60,347 bases of DNA from Desulfocapsa sp. (GCA_022712975.1 JAFLJO010000032.1:1-60347), one strand, 5' to 3'. Numbered from the stretch's first letter, positions 9,760 through 18,873 are shown. Numbers and translations are program-made. The notes: a model not told the origin generated them from the letters alone.

Positions 9760-11151
9760 ATGAATTATCGTATTGAAAAAGATACCATGGGTGATATACA
9801 AGTTCCTGCAGATCGCCTGTGGGGGGCACAGACTGAGCGCAGCCTGCAAAATTTCCGCATCGGAATGGAAAAAATGCCATCAGCTTTACTGTATGCGTTT
9901 GCGCAGTTAAAAAAGGCTTGTGTCTCTGTAAATCATAATCTGGAAAAAATTGACCGCATAAAACAGGAGGCGATTATATGCGCCTGTGACGAGATTCTTG
10001 CAGGAAAACATGAGGATGAATTTCCTCTTTCTGTCTGGCAGACTGGTAGTGGCACCCAGACCAACATGAACTGCAATGAAGTGATTGCCAATCGTGCTAC
10101 CCAGATCCTGGGTGGTGGTCTTACCGGAGACAGGTTGGTTCACCCAAATGACGATGTCAATATGTCACAGAGTTCTAATGATACGTTTCCCACTGCCATG
10201 CATATTGCGGCTGTTGTCGAAGTGGAAAACATTCTCTTTCCTGCACTGTCTCTTTTACGCAACACACTGGATAACAAGGCGCAACAGTATAAAGGTATTA
10301 TTAAAATAGGACGAACCCATTTGATGGATGCAACACCTCTCTCTCTGGGGCAGGAGATCAGTGGCTGGGTTGCGATGCTTGACAGCAATCGAAAGCAATT
10401 ACAAGATACGCTGGAGTATGTACGTGCGCTCGCAATCGGCGGTACTGCTGTTGGAACCGGAATAAATGCCCATCCCGAGTTTGGTGATCGGGTAGCTGGA
10501 AAAATTACAGAATATACGGCGAAGCGTTTTTTTTCTGCGCCCAATAAGTTTCAGGCACTTACTTCCCATGATGCGCTGGTTGCGGCAAGTGGTGTCCTAA
10601 AGGCTCTTGCTGCCAACCTGATGAAGATAGCCAATGATATTCGCTGGCTTGCCAGTGGTCCCCGCTGCGGAATCGGTGAAATAACAATTCCTGCAAATGA
10701 ACCGGGTAGTTCAATTATGCCTGGAAAAGTGAATCCTACCCAGGCCGAGGCTTTGACCATGGTAGTTTGTCAAGTATTTGGCAATGATACCACTATCGCT
10801 TTTGCTGCCAGCCAAGGTAATTTTCAGCTCAATGTCTTCAAGCCGGTTATTATTTATAATTTTTTGCAATCCACCACACTTCTTGCTGATGCTATGCGCT
10901 CTTTCAACGATCATTGTGCGGCAGGGATTGAACCGGAACCGAATAAGATCAAAGACAACCTTGCTCATTCCCTGATGCTGGTCACAGCTTTAAACCCGCA
11001 TATAGGCTATGAAAACAGTGCAAAAATTGCAAAGACTGCCCACAGTGACAAGTGCTCCTTAAAAGAAGCAGCCGTGAAGCTTGGTTTAGTTACTGCTGAG
11101 CAATTTGACCAGTTTATAGTTCCGGAGGAGATGATTTTCCCCAAGGGTTAA
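9760..11151 (+). CDS. fumC: Class II fumarate hydratase
   Basis: Reversibly hydrates fumarate to L-malate in the TCA cycle, oxygen-stable and iron-free. The fumarase/aspartase superfamily signature [11 protein letters not shown] is present, with the upstream blocks [11 protein letters not shown] and [22 protein letters not shown] and the catalytic-histidine region [16 protein letters not shown]. The N-terminus [25 protein letters not shown] is diagnostic of FumC rather than aspartase. The length of 463 residues is normal. GGAG at 9751 supports the ATG at 9760. Monocistronic; the next gene converges on it. Confidence 0.96.
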   Translation: MNYRIEKDTMGDIQVPADRLWGAQTERSLQNFRIGMEKMPSALLYAFAQLKKACVSVNHNLEKIDRIKQEAIICACDEILAGKHEDEFPLSVWQTGSGTQTNMNCNEVIANRATQILGGGLTGDRLVHPNDDVNMSQSSNDTFPTAMHIAAVVEVENILFPALSLLRNTLDNKAQQYKGIIKIGRTHLMDATPLSLGQEISGWVAMLDSNRKQLQDTLEYVRALAIGGTAVGTGINAHPEFGDRVAGKITEYTAKRFFSAPNKFQALTSHDALVAASGVLKALAANLMKIANDIRWLASGPRCGIGEITIPANEPGSSIMPGKVNPTQAEALTMVVCQVFGNDTTIAFAASQGNFQLNVFKPVIIYNFLQSTTLLADAMRSFNDHCAAGIEPEPNKIKDNLAHSLMLVTALNPHIGYENSAKIAKTAHSDKCSLKEAAVKLGLVTAEQFDQFIVPEEMIFPKG

Positions 11152-11163
11152 GGATAATAATTG

Positions 11164-13263
11164 TCAGAGTTGGGTTTTTATTTCACCGGAAGCATTAGTC
11201 TCAACAATTGGCAAATATATTCGAAATAGTGTCCCTTTGTCGAGTTCACTGGTAAAATCAATTGTCCCGCCATATTGTTTTACAATTCCGTGGATAACGG
11301 ATAGCCCCATGCCGGTACCCTCGCCTCTTTTTTTAGTTGAAAAAAACGGTTGTAAAATTTTATTTTGGACTTCCAGTGGAATTCCATGACCAGTATCACT
11401 GACTGTCAATTTAATATATTTTCCTGATATCAGATCGACTTGGGGGCTGACTTGATCTTCATCTATCTGCACATTAGATAGCCCGATATCGAGAACTCCA
11501 CCTGCGTCTGACATTGCATGTTTTGCATTGGTACACAAATTCATCACTATCTGATGAATATGAGTTGCATCGGCCATAACCAAAGCATCGGATTGTATAA
11601 CTTGTTGCATTTTGATGTTCGGTGGTAATGAAGGTCTAAATAGTGTAAGTGTTTCTTTCACTGTCTCACTGAGTTGAATAGGTTCGATCTCAACTTCAGC
11701 TAGGCGACTAAAGGTAAGAATCCGATTCACTAATTTTTTCGCATGCTTACCAGCGGAAAGGATTTGTTCCAAATTCTCAATTAATGAGGATTCTTTTGAC
11801 ACGTTTACTAAGGCAATTTGTGCATGGGCGCTTACCACTGTCATAATATTGTTGAAATCATGGGCGATACCGCCGGCTAGTGTTCCAATAGCCTCCATCT
11901 TTTGTGATTGAATTAACTGTTTCTCTAATTGTTTGGACTCTGTTAAATCCTGCCAGCTTTCAATGGCACCATTAATATTTCCGGTTTCGTCTCTAAGTAG
12001 TACAGCTGTTCCATAGAGCCATTTTCCATCTACACCTAGATCGCTGAAGTACACTTCTGTCTCGTAGGCTCCTTTCAATACAGATGATTCTCTATAGGTT
12101 GTACTATCGTGCTGTTGTACGCGTTTAGTCAAAACATTATCTAATAAAAGATCAACAATTGAGTATGTTTTGTTATCATAAAATGCCTTATAGTAATGCT
12201 TTGTGCCAACTATCTTATCAGCCGTTTCACCTGTTAACAATTCGCAAGCCCTGTTCCAATGGGTTACTTTACGATTTTCATCAATCACATACGTAGGGAT
12301 TGGAATTCCTTCCACTATTTGTTTCATCCTAGCTTCATTTTGACAAAGTTCTTTCGTTTTACGGTGTACCGCCCGTTTTAGAAACCAATTCCAAAATAAA
12401 ACCATTAGAAATAAAAGAATAATCAGGGAAAAAAAGAGTACAACATACGTTGTCACTTTGCGGATTTCCTTGCTCTGTTTAGTTACGGAAAACCACTTAA
12501 GATAAATTTCGTCATACTCACCTGTTTGGTGTAATGCAAATATCCCCTCATTTAGTTTTGCTAAAAGTTCACAATTGTCTTCAATCACGGCAAAACTCAA
12601 TTTGTGTACCAGAACAGGAGGACCAACAGATTCTATATTGTTTATTTTTAAATCATCTAAAAGATCCAGTCCATGCAGGCGAGGAATAATGACACAATCA
12701 TGTTTACCAGATGCCAAAAGTCGGAGCGCTTCGGTGGGGCTTTTTACAGCAATGATCGAATTTGTGATTTTGTTTTCAATCAGCCAGTCGTGTGCATAAA
12801 CATGTTCAACGACGATGATTTCCTTGTCTTTAACATCATCAAGAGATTGTATCTGGGTATCTTTTCGTTTAATTAATATATAGGGAATGATTACATTGGG
12901 CACAGAAAAATCATATATTTTATCTCTTTCTTTTGAGTACATCATCCCTGTGACCGCATCGATTTTCCTGTTCTTCAGATCACGACGAATGTTACTCCAT
13001 GTATCGGGCATAAAATTAATACTCAGCCCTTGTTGCTTTGCAACTGCCGACATTAAATCGACTGTAAATCCATCAGGTACTCCTTTTGTATTTGTAAATT
13101 CAAAAGGGGCGAAATCGTTATTAATTCCAATTAAAAGAGTTTTATCCTGAGAGAATTGATTTGGATTGGCAACGCTTGTGGTTGATATACACAGAACGAT
13201 TAAAAAAATAATATGGGACAGCGATCGATAAATAAATGTATTGTAAGAGTCCATATGGTTCAT
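11164..13263 (-). CDS. Sensor histidine kinase with periplasmic solute-binding (SBP_bac_3) domain and PAS domain
   Basis: A membrane sensor kinase of BvgS-like layout but without receiver or Hpt domains. A signal/anchor helix (residues ~13-32) precedes a periplasmic amino-acid-binding-protein fold (~40-260: LLIGINNDFAPFEF ... GVPDGFTVDLMSAVAKQQGL). One transmembrane helix lies near 268-295, followed by a PAS domain (~305-430), HisKA with the phospho-acceptor in GGIAHDFNNIMTVVSAH (~460), and HATPase with NLCTNAKHAM, DTGHGIP and GEGTGMGLSVIHGIV. It probably senses an extracellular amino-acid-like ligand or a redox/quinone signal through PAS; the ligand is unknown. No response regulator is adjacent. 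The neighbouring gene on the same strand, 33 bases upstream, is the CheD-HDOD fusion, so the two are probably cotranscribed. Confidence 0.9.
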   Translation of the reverse strand: MNHMDSYNTFIYRSLSHIIFLIVLCISTTSVANPNQFSQDKTLLIGINNDFAPFEFTNTKGVPDGFTVDLMSAVAKQQGLSINFMPDTWSNIRRDLKNRKIDAVTGMMYSKERDKIYDFSVPNVIIPYILIKRKDTQIQSLDDVKDKEIIVVEHVYAHDWLIENKITNSIIAVKSPTEALRLLASGKHDCVIIPRLHGLDLLDDLKINNIESVGPPVLVHKLSFAVIEDNCELLAKLNEGIFALHQTGEYDEIYLKWFSVTKQSKEIRKVTTYVVLFFSLIILLFLMVLFWNWFLKRAVHRKTKELCQNEARMKQIVEGIPIPTYVIDENRKVTHWNRACELLTGETADKIVGTKHYYKAFYDNKTYSIVDLLLDNVLTKRVQQHDSTTYRESSVLKGAYETEVYFSDLGVDGKWLYGTAVLLRDETGNINGAIESWQDLTESKQLEKQLIQSQKMEAIGTLAGGIAHDFNNIMTVVSAHAQIALVNVSKESSLIENLEQILSAGKHAKKLVNRILTFSRLAEVEIEPIQLSETVKETLTLFRPSLPPNIKMQQVIQSDALVMADATHIHQIVMNLCTNAKHAMSDAGGVLDIGLSNVQIDEDQVSPQVDLISGKYIKLTVSDTGHGIPLEVQNKILQPFFSTKKRGEGTGMGLSVIHGIVKQYGGTIDFTSELDKGTLFRIYLPIVETNASGEIKTQL

Positions 13264-13296
13264 ATATCTTAAATCCTTCGAATTTTATTTTTTGAA

Positions 13297-14661
13297 TTAA
13301 TCACTTGCCAAGGCCATTTTTGATGAAAATTCCAAATCGTTAACGGGAATCATATCAACGATATCCGAAAATGAATCAATTGAAAGCCCCAATATTTCCA
13401 GACGTCCAGCCAATGCATCAGTATTTAAGCGCTCAATCTCTAAACCCACATGAAATCTGGACATGAGAAGGTCTGCCAGATAAATGATGTGAACAAGAAC
13501 TTTGAATTGCACACCATTCTCAGGTTGGTGATGGTGTTTTATGATTTCAAGCAGTGATTCCGGAAATGACCATCGGTGTGCCAGGGTACTGCCTGCGTCC
13601 TGGTGATCAATACCAAAGATGGATTTTTCAACTTCTAAAGAACTTTTCCCTTCTTCGTAAAACTGTCTATAAAAAAGCGGGAACACAGCCTGGATATGTT
13701 GATCCAAAACGACCTTACCTATATCATGCAGCAAGCCCCCGGTATAAGCCAAAGAAGGATCTACTTTTTCAGTTACTCTGGCGATCTCTTCGGCAATAAT
13801 GGCAGTTCCGACTGCATGATGATAAATACCTCCTTTACATAGAGAATATCCCATACCTGATTGATTGAAAAAAGTTTTTATGGCAGCAACAATCACAAAT
13901 TTGAGCAATTTTTTTTGCCCTAAATAGACCAACGCGTGATCCATGGAGGCGATAGTGCTCCTGTTTGGAAAATAAACTGAGTTACAAAGCTTTATCGTGC
14001 GGGCACTAAGAATTTGGTCTTTACGCATTTCCTCAGTCAATAGTGCGATATCATAGTTATCTTCATTGATGAGCCGAAAGATTTTCAATGCAACCTGCGG
14101 AATAGGTTGCAATGTATCAATTGAGAGATTTATTTCGTCCGTAGTAGGTATTTGGACACGATCTTTCAAAGCAAATTTTTCAAATCCAGCCGGTTCAATA
14201 GTGCATTCCCAGGTCTTCATATTGAGATTCAAAACACATGTGAAAAAACCACCGGTTTCTGATTTTATAATGTTTATGCGTTTCCTGGCGAGAAATTCCA
14301 TAACACATTCGGTCGTGCGTCCACCAATATCAAGTGCCAAATCGTATTCCTGCAAAGGACCAACAAGAGCACCTCCGGCAACCCAGGCACTAAGGTTTTT
14401 CCGTGAAGCTCCCAGATCCAAAAGCGCATCATAAAAAACTGGTAGTCCGGTTTGGGCGTATTTCTCTGGCTGCAAGCTGCTCACATGTGATGGCGGCTTG
14501 TCAAGCAGCAGATGAAGTAGTCCACCGATTCCATTCTCTTGATCATAGAGTGCCACCCCAACACAGGTTCCTAAGGGGGCACTAAGTGTCAACTCCATTG
14601 ACTTACCTAAATAGTAAGTGCCGGAGGCAACATGATATCGCTGTAAGTTTGGTGTGTTCAT
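13297..14661 (-). CDS. CheD-HDOD fusion protein
   Basis: The N-terminal ~150 residues match CheD, the glutamine deamidase/CheC partner of chemotaxis: LGTCVGVALYD holds the nucleophilic Cys (C33) and GGLLHLLL the His (H50), followed by KYAQTGLPVFYDALLDLGA, WVAGGAL and IGGRTTECVMEFLARKRINI. Residues ~185-390 form an HDOD domain (PIPQVALKIFRLINEDNYDIALLTEEMRKDQILSARTIKLCNS ... YTGGLLHDIGKVVLDQH, then HQDAGSTLAHRWSFPESLLEIIKHHHQPE). The LLHDIGK and IKHHH motifs retain HD-type residues, so phosphohydrolase-like activity cannot be excluded. It presumably links chemotaxis-receptor modification or CheY-P signalling to second-messenger signalling; this role is inferred. It is upstream of and probably cotranscribed with the sensor kinase. 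No other che genes are near. Confidence 0.82.
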   Translation of the reverse strand: MNTPNLQRYHVASGTYYLGKSMELTLSAPLGTCVGVALYDQENGIGGLLHLLLDKPPSHVSSLQPEKYAQTGLPVFYDALLDLGASRKNLSAWVAGGALVGPLQEYDLALDIGGRTTECVMEFLARKRINIIKSETGGFFTCVLNLNMKTWECTIEPAGFEKFALKDRVQIPTTDEINLSIDTLQPIPQVALKIFRLINEDNYDIALLTEEMRKDQILSARTIKLCNSVYFPNRSTIASMDHALVYLGQKKLLKFVIVAAIKTFFNQSGMGYSLCKGGIYHHAVGTAIIAEEIARVTEKVDPSLAYTGGLLHDIGKVVLDQHIQAVFPLFYRQFYEEGKSSLEVEKSIFGIDHQDAGSTLAHRWSFPESLLEIIKHHHQPENGVQFKVLVHIIYLADLLMSRFHVGLEIERLNTDALAGRLEILGLSIDSFSDIVDMIPVNDLEFSSKMALASD

Positions 14662-14879
14662 ACAATTCGCTGAGGATTACAACTATCCAAAAGTGAAAAT
14701 TATGGAGACCTTCTCTAAGATTTCTTTAAATTTGTGCGAGATTTGGCTTTCAGTCTAAAAACTTCATTATTTTATTAAATCATAGCCGAAACATTTTTCA
14801 TAGACATTTTAACTACATATTGCAGCATTGTTTATGTAGACAGTGGTGGAGGGTCTTCTGGTAAGTCTTTGAAAAAAGG
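14662..14879. other. Upstream region of the CheD-HDOD gene
   Basis: 218 bases of AT-rich sequence that should contain the promoter for the minus-strand CheD-HDOD/kinase pair. I could not single out a convincing -35/-10 pair. No gene recognised. Confidence 0.5.
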
Positions 14880-15037
14880 CGAGCTGTGCGGGTAGGATGC
14901 CAATATCTATATATAAGTACTTGAAATCACAGGTTGCTGTTCGTTCTATACTCGTTAAGGATATTGTTTTTATCGTGCTAAAATTATGTACTTTCTTAAT
15001 TGATAGGCCTAAATCAGAATTCTACCCGCACAGCTCG
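14880..15037. repeat. MITE-like element, copy 1
   Basis: 158 bp bounded by terminal inverted repeats CGAGCTGTGCGGGTAG (perfect 16 bp; the match continues with one mismatch). The interior is AT-rich and closely matches the element at 49258-49411 in the same orientation, including a shared stretch around TTCTTAATTGATAGGCCTA. No coding capacity and no clear target-site duplication. Confidence 0.9.
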
Positions 15038-15044
15038 AACGGTT

Positions 15045-15734
15045 TCATTTTTTTCTTCCTTTTATGAAGGCTGTCGATTTTTTGACAACTAAGGGAAAAA
15101 TCCCGAGGATAACAAAAGATCCAATCAAGCCGGGAGAAAGAATTCCCGCTAAAGAGTCAATCTTAGCCAGTTCTTTACCAGCGTTAACAAAAACAGCTGT
15201 GCCAGCCAACATTCCAAGCTGGGAAACCCAATAAAAAGTGAAGAGTGACATTCTGGTCAGGCCCATAACCAGGTTGATAACAAAGAAAGGAAACACTGGA
15301 ATCAGGCGCAGGGTAAAGAGGTAAAAGGCACCTTCTTTGGCAATACCTTCGTTGATAGTATTCAACTTGTCGCCAAATTTGTTTTGTACCCAGTCTCGCA
15401 GGACAAAACGGGCTACAAAACAGGCAAGAGTTGCACCAATGGAGGAGGCAAAAGAGACAATTATAAGCCCTGTGGTGAGACCAAACAGTGCCCCTCCAGC
15501 CAGGGTGAGAATGACGGTACCTGGGAGAGAGAGTGCAGCAACCAGTATATATATCGCCATATAACCACCAATTACAAGAACAGGGCTAGGCTGGTAAAGA
15601 GTGGCAAAACGGACCTGCGATTCCTTGAGATAGTCAAGAGTAAGATACTGTTGGAGATCAAGGGTAAAAAAAATGGACACAAGAACTCCACCAGCCACTA
15701 GTATTGCTATTTTATTAATGAGAATTTTGTTCAT
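15045..15734 (-). CDS. TVP38/TMEM64 (SNARE-associated, DedA-superfamily) membrane protein
   Basis: 229 residues with about five to six hydrophobic segments. The family core is visible: YLVAALSLPGTVILTLAGGALFGLTTGLIIVSFASSIGATLACFVARFVLRD, then LFTLRLIPVFPFFVINLVMGLTRMSLFTFYWVSQLGMLAGTAVFVNAGK. Relatives are inner-membrane proteins implicated in lipid handling or flippase-like transport; the substrate is not known here. It lies next to and on the same strand as the pyridine nucleotide-disulfide oxidoreductase gene, an association common in many bacteria. The repeat element at 15792-15896 separates them, so cotranscription is uncertain. Confidence 0.88.
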   Translation of the reverse strand: MNKILINKIAILVAGGVLVSIFFTLDLQQYLTLDYLKESQVRFATLYQPSPVLVIGGYMAIYILVAALSLPGTVILTLAGGALFGLTTGLIIVSFASSIGATLACFVARFVLRDWVQNKFGDKLNTINEGIAKEGAFYLFTLRLIPVFPFFVINLVMGLTRMSLFTFYWVSQLGMLAGTAVFVNAGKELAKIDSLAGILSPGLIGSFVILGIFPLVVKKSTAFIKGRKK

Positions 15735-15791
15735 TTTAGCTTTCTCCGTTAACAGGCAATTGTCGTAGGGCCATTAGCCAGATTGATCACG

Positions 15792-15896
15792 GAACATGAT
15801 GCCCTGCGGGCAGTAGGTGTTAGGTGTTCGGTATTAGGTTTTCGGAAACAGACATAGGAACAATTCCCACAAAACTTTAATTTTCCGATACATGAA
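15792..15896 (-). repeat. Dispersed repeat family 1, copy B (inverted)
   Basis: Reads on the minus strand as TTCATG TATCGGAAAATTAAAG, GTGGGAATTGTTCCTATGT, a short heptamer block (CCTAATACCGAACACC) and ends in the GCCCGCAGGGC palindrome and ATCATGTTC. It is one of the shorter copies. Confidence 0.85.
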
Positions 15897-15984
15897 CTTA
15901 TTCACGACCTCAAGATCTTCATTATCATTGTTGGCTTGTTAATACCTTGTAAAATTCAACAACTTATTTTGTTCCCGTTCCTGA

Positions 15985-17451
15985 TTAACGAATCTCCGAT
16001 GAGGGTTCACAGGCGGCCCCTTTTAAATTAAAGAAGAACTTCAACCCTTTTTTGATAGTGGGTGAAAAGATCTTGGGTGACAAAAGGGAACCGGCAACGC
16101 GCTTATTAATTTCTGTAAGAGTTGGGTATGGGTGGATGGCGCCGGCAAGAGTCGAGAGTTTTACCTTGCCGTTTAAAATGGCAACCCATTCACCAATAAG
16201 ATCTCCAGCTCTGGGTCCGACTATTTGGACACCCAAAGGTTTTTCAGAACTGTCGAGGATCATTTTGAGCTTGCCGCACTCTTCACCTTCGGCGATGGCC
16301 CGGTCATTTTCCGCAAAAAGCTCTGTCCAGATCTGATAGTCGAGTCCTGCTGCTTTGGCTGCTTTTTCATTCATACCAATGGAGGCTAGCTCCGGATCGC
16401 AATAGGTGGCCCAGGGCATCCAGGTATAGTCAGCCTTACGGGGAAGATGGAAGATAGCATTGCTCAATACGATAGCTCCTTCGTATCCTGCAGCATGGGT
16501 GAATTGATAGGAACCATTGACATCACCTGGAGCATAGATATGAGAGTGGTTTGTTCGGAGTTTTTTATCAACTATAATACCTTTTTTGGTCATATTGATG
16601 TCAATATTTTCCAGTCCCAGACCTTCAGTGTTGGGTTGACGCCCAAGGGCCACCAGCAGCGTTGATGCTGTCAGGCGCACCTCGTTTCCCTGGGCGTCGG
16701 TAATTTCAACCTGCCGTTCATTGCCAAGATCTTTGATCTGCTTTATACTGGCTCCCAGGTAAAAACAAACCCCATCGGCTTCCATGGATGCCATGGCAAT
16801 ATCAGCCATATCCTTATCCTCTTTACTTAAGACTTGCCTCGAGCGTTGGATCACAGTGACCTCACTTCCCAGCCGGACAAAAGCCTGAGCCATCTCAACT
16901 GCAATGGGACCAGCCCCTAAAACAATGAGTGATTTTGGGAGAGTATCGAGGTAAAACAGTTCTTTGTTGGTAATATATGGCGTATTTTCAAGGCCGGGGA
17001 AGGGTGGTGTTGAAGGGGACGAACCAGTTGCAATCACCCAGTTTTTGGCAGAAACTGTTTTGCCGTTTAGCTCCACGGCGTGCTCATCAACAAATCTGGG
17101 GGCACCAAATTCTACTTTGGCTCCCAGTTTGCAAAATCTCTCTACAGAGTCATGAACTTGAATCTTGTCGATGACGGATTTGATTCGGGCTGCAACAAGG
17201 CTGAAGTCAACTGGTGGAAGCTCAAGGCCTGGCAGGCCGTAATCAGCGGTTCTCTTCATAGTATGATAAACATGTGCTGACTTGATCAGAGTTTTGGAAG
17301 GTACACAACCAAAATGAAGACAGTCGCCTCCCAGAGCGGGTTCTTTTTCGATGATGAGTGTTTTTGCCCCAAGTTGTGCTGCTCCAGCGCTCACCGTCAG
17401 GCCTGCTGCTCCTCCGCCAATCACTGCAATGTCATAATCAAAGTTTGCCAT
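15985..17451 (-). CDS. FAD-dependent pyridine nucleotide-disulfide oxidoreductase (MerA/dihydrolipoamide dehydrogenase-like)
   Basis: A 488-residue flavoprotein. N-terminal FAD-binding IAVIGGGAAGLTVSAGAA, redox-active disulfide GGDCLHFGCVPSKT (C44, C49), NAD(P)-binding SLIVLGAGPIAVEMAQAF, second FAD motif IYAPGDVNGSYQFTHAAGYEGAI, and the dimerisation domain with HPYPTLTEINKRVA in place of the usual HAHPT-E. It lacks the N-terminal HMA domain and C-terminal Cys pair of true mercuric reductases, so the substrate is unknown. The ATG at 17451 is preferred over 17553 because GGAAGG precedes it and the family N-terminus begins there. Pairing with a TVP38 protein is common for this subfamily. Confidence 0.88.
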   Translation of the reverse strand: MANFDYDIAVIGGGAAGLTVSAGAAQLGAKTLIIEKEPALGGDCLHFGCVPSKTLIKSAHVYHTMKRTADYGLPGLELPPVDFSLVAARIKSVIDKIQVHDSVERFCKLGAKVEFGAPRFVDEHAVELNGKTVSAKNWVIATGSSPSTPPFPGLENTPYITNKELFYLDTLPKSLIVLGAGPIAVEMAQAFVRLGSEVTVIQRSRQVLSKEDKDMADIAMASMEADGVCFYLGASIKQIKDLGNERQVEITDAQGNEVRLTASTLLVALGRQPNTEGLGLENIDINMTKKGIIVDKKLRTNHSHIYAPGDVNGSYQFTHAAGYEGAIVLSNAIFHLPRKADYTWMPWATYCDPELASIGMNEKAAKAAGLDYQIWTELFAENDRAIAEGEECGKLKMILDSSEKPLGVQIVGPRAGDLIGEWVAILNGKVKLSTLAGAIHPYPTLTEINKRVAGSLLSPKIFSPTIKKGLKFFFNLKGAACEPSSEIR

Positions 17452-17684
17452 TTTGTATCCTTCCTGTGATGAGAACAGAATATTACTGGAATTCCTTCTG
17501 ACGATATTAACTAGCTGCAATTTCATGCAGTAGCGCCATTGCTCTCGTAACAATGTTGCGGTTTTACTGTGCTGACACAGCCGATACCTGATAACTAGTA
17601 ACTGGTTACATACGTTTGCAATAAAAACTCACATCGGTGAAGAACGGTAATGCGGTGTAAGATACTAAAACCTTACATATTATT

Positions 17685-18116
17685 CTAATACGTTTTGGTA
17701 TCACCAAGCGGCATTACAGAAGAACTCTGTTTAGTTCTTTGTTGTATCAGAACTTTTTGGTCTTTTTTGATTACCGGTGTTATTCCAAGCAGAAGCCAAA
17801 AAATGATTCCTAATGAAACAAGTGTGCCACCTGTCCAGGCCAGTCTTTCTTTGGTGGAGATTGTATTTTCTGTTTTTTCTAAAATGGTATTCTCTTTACC
17901 CCATTGTATACGGCACCAAATTCTTTCATATATGTAGTACATAAACATTCTAGTCGAATGGTGCCAAGCTGTAACCAAAGTAGCTATAACAATCGCTGTT
18001 TTCTGTTCATTCGGGAGCATAAGCAGGATAACATAGGCTCCTCCCCAGGTCCAAAAAATGCCGATGAATCGCCAAACCAGTGATTTGGTAATGGTTCGTC
18101 TTCGTGTTTCCGTCAT
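17685..18116 (-). CDS. DUF2061 family small membrane protein
   Basis: 143 residues. The N-terminal RRTITKSLVWRFIGIFWTWGGAYVILLM and TAWHHSTRMFMYYIYERIWCRIQWG form the two-helix DUF2061 domain, known in membrane proteins of unknown function. A third hydrophobic segment (TGGTLVSLGIIFWLLLGITPVI) lies near the C-terminus. The start at 18116 is chosen over 18161 because AAGGA stands at proper distance and the family begins there; the upstream extension would translate a dispersed repeat (18144-18170). It lies downstream of the gene at 18175-18522 on the same strand, probably one operon. Confidence 0.8.
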   Translation of the reverse strand: MTETRRRTITKSLVWRFIGIFWTWGGAYVILLMLPNEQKTAIVIATLVTAWHHSTRMFMYYIYERIWCRIQWGKENTILEKTENTISTKERLAWTGGTLVSLGIIFWLLLGITPVIKKDQKVLIQQRTKQSSSVMPLGDTKTY

Positions 18117-18143
18117 GACAAATCCTTTAAGAAGAGAGAGTGT

Positions 18144-18170
18144 CGGCTTACCGTTCATCACCGGTGTTAG
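18144..18170 (+). repeat. 27-bp leader repeat, copy 1
   Basis: Begins CGGCTTACCGTTCATCACC and continues to 18170. It is identical at 26 of 27 positions to the reverse complement of 22416-22442. It lies in the leader of the DUF2061 gene, just after the stop of the upstream gene. Confidence 0.75.
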
Positions 18171-18174
18171 GTTT

Positions 18175-18522
18175 TTATTGTAGTTTCATTGTGTCTTTTT
18201 CATCAATGAAATGATGGATTTGATGGCTTTTCTCCTTCTTCTGAATCATCTCTCTTGCTTCAGTTTCACTGATTTGAAGACTTTTAGCCAAGTCTTCAAC
18301 ATTGTAACAGGGTTGACCGTCTGGAGCGTAGCCTTTTGCCTGTAATTCAGGAAAACATTTGTGGGTTGCTGTGCCAGATGAATTGAGAAGTATTTCCCGT
18401 ATTTCATCGGGGCCATAGAGTATTAGCCATTCTACGGCCTCTGCCCAGAGCTTGGCATCCACTGTCTGATGTTGCAGGACTTGCATCGCGGAATCGACAT
18501 CCCATTTATTTTTTAGTTCCAT
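18175..18522 (-). CDS. Hypothetical protein, possible helix-turn-helix at C-terminus
   Basis: 115 residues of unrecognised family. Mostly helical: MELKNKWDVDSAMQVLQHQTV at the start, then AEAVEWLILYGPDEIREILLNSSG. Two cysteines (in HKCFPEL and QPCYNVEDL) flank a loop, and YNVEDLAKSLQISETEAREMI resembles a helix-turn-helix. The start at 18522 follows GGAAAAGAAT on the minus strand (AGAGGAAAAGAAT). Probably cotranscribed with the DUF2061 gene 58 bases downstream. No function can be assigned. Confidence 0.7.
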   Translation of the reverse strand: MELKNKWDVDSAMQVLQHQTVDAKLWAEAVEWLILYGPDEIREILLNSSGTATHKCFPELQAKGYAPDGQPCYNVEDLAKSLQISETEAREMIQKKEKSHQIHHFIDEKDTMKLQ

Positions 18523-18873
18523 ATTCTTTTCCTCTCCATGATTTTTCCTTTTTTCCGAGACTTTGTTATACTGTAATCCTAGTCATACAAAGATACAATA
18601 AACTGAAGGCTTAGGAATGTACACTAACACTGATTGAACAGTAAGTAAGCCAGTATAAGGCACTAAATAACTTGAAGATCTCGGATGTCTGCGCGTACCT
18701 ACTTGCCCTTTGTTCCGCCACCTGTACTTGGAAAAACGTTACATACTGGTAGGGTACGAAATTTTTTTAAGTACAGGTGACGAAAAAATTGTGGTGTAAT
18801 ATTTGCATATACTGGCCTTTCCCTGGCAAAATCTGTATTGCATTTTGCTCGTAAGCTGTAATAATAGAGCGCC
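18523..18873. other. Divergent intergenic region with a repeat block
   Basis: 351 bases between divergent genes. 18611-18745 carries a degenerate copy of the GGAACGTAC/TCTGCGCTTACC repeat family. The remainder should hold promoters for both directions, but none is convincing. Confidence 0.55.
18611..18745 (+). repeat. GGAACGTAC-type repeat family, degenerate copy
   Basis: Contains TTAGGAATGTACACTAAC, later CACTAAATAACTTGAAGATC, TGTCTGCGCGTACCTACTTG and CTTTGTTCCGCCACCTGTAC. The last two blocks match 32885-32930 over about 40 bases with few differences. Confidence 0.7.

Noticed and set aside
15985..17451. Assignment of the flavoprotein as true mercuric reductase
   Set aside because: It lacks the N-terminal metal-binding domain and the C-terminal cysteine pair, and no mer genes are near.
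17452..17553. N-terminal extension of the flavoprotein
   Set aside because: The family N-terminus begins at 17451, where GGAAGG lies upstream.
18117..18161. N-terminal extension of the DUF2061 protein
   Set aside because: It would translate part of a dispersed repeat; the ATG at 18116 has a good ribosome-binding site.
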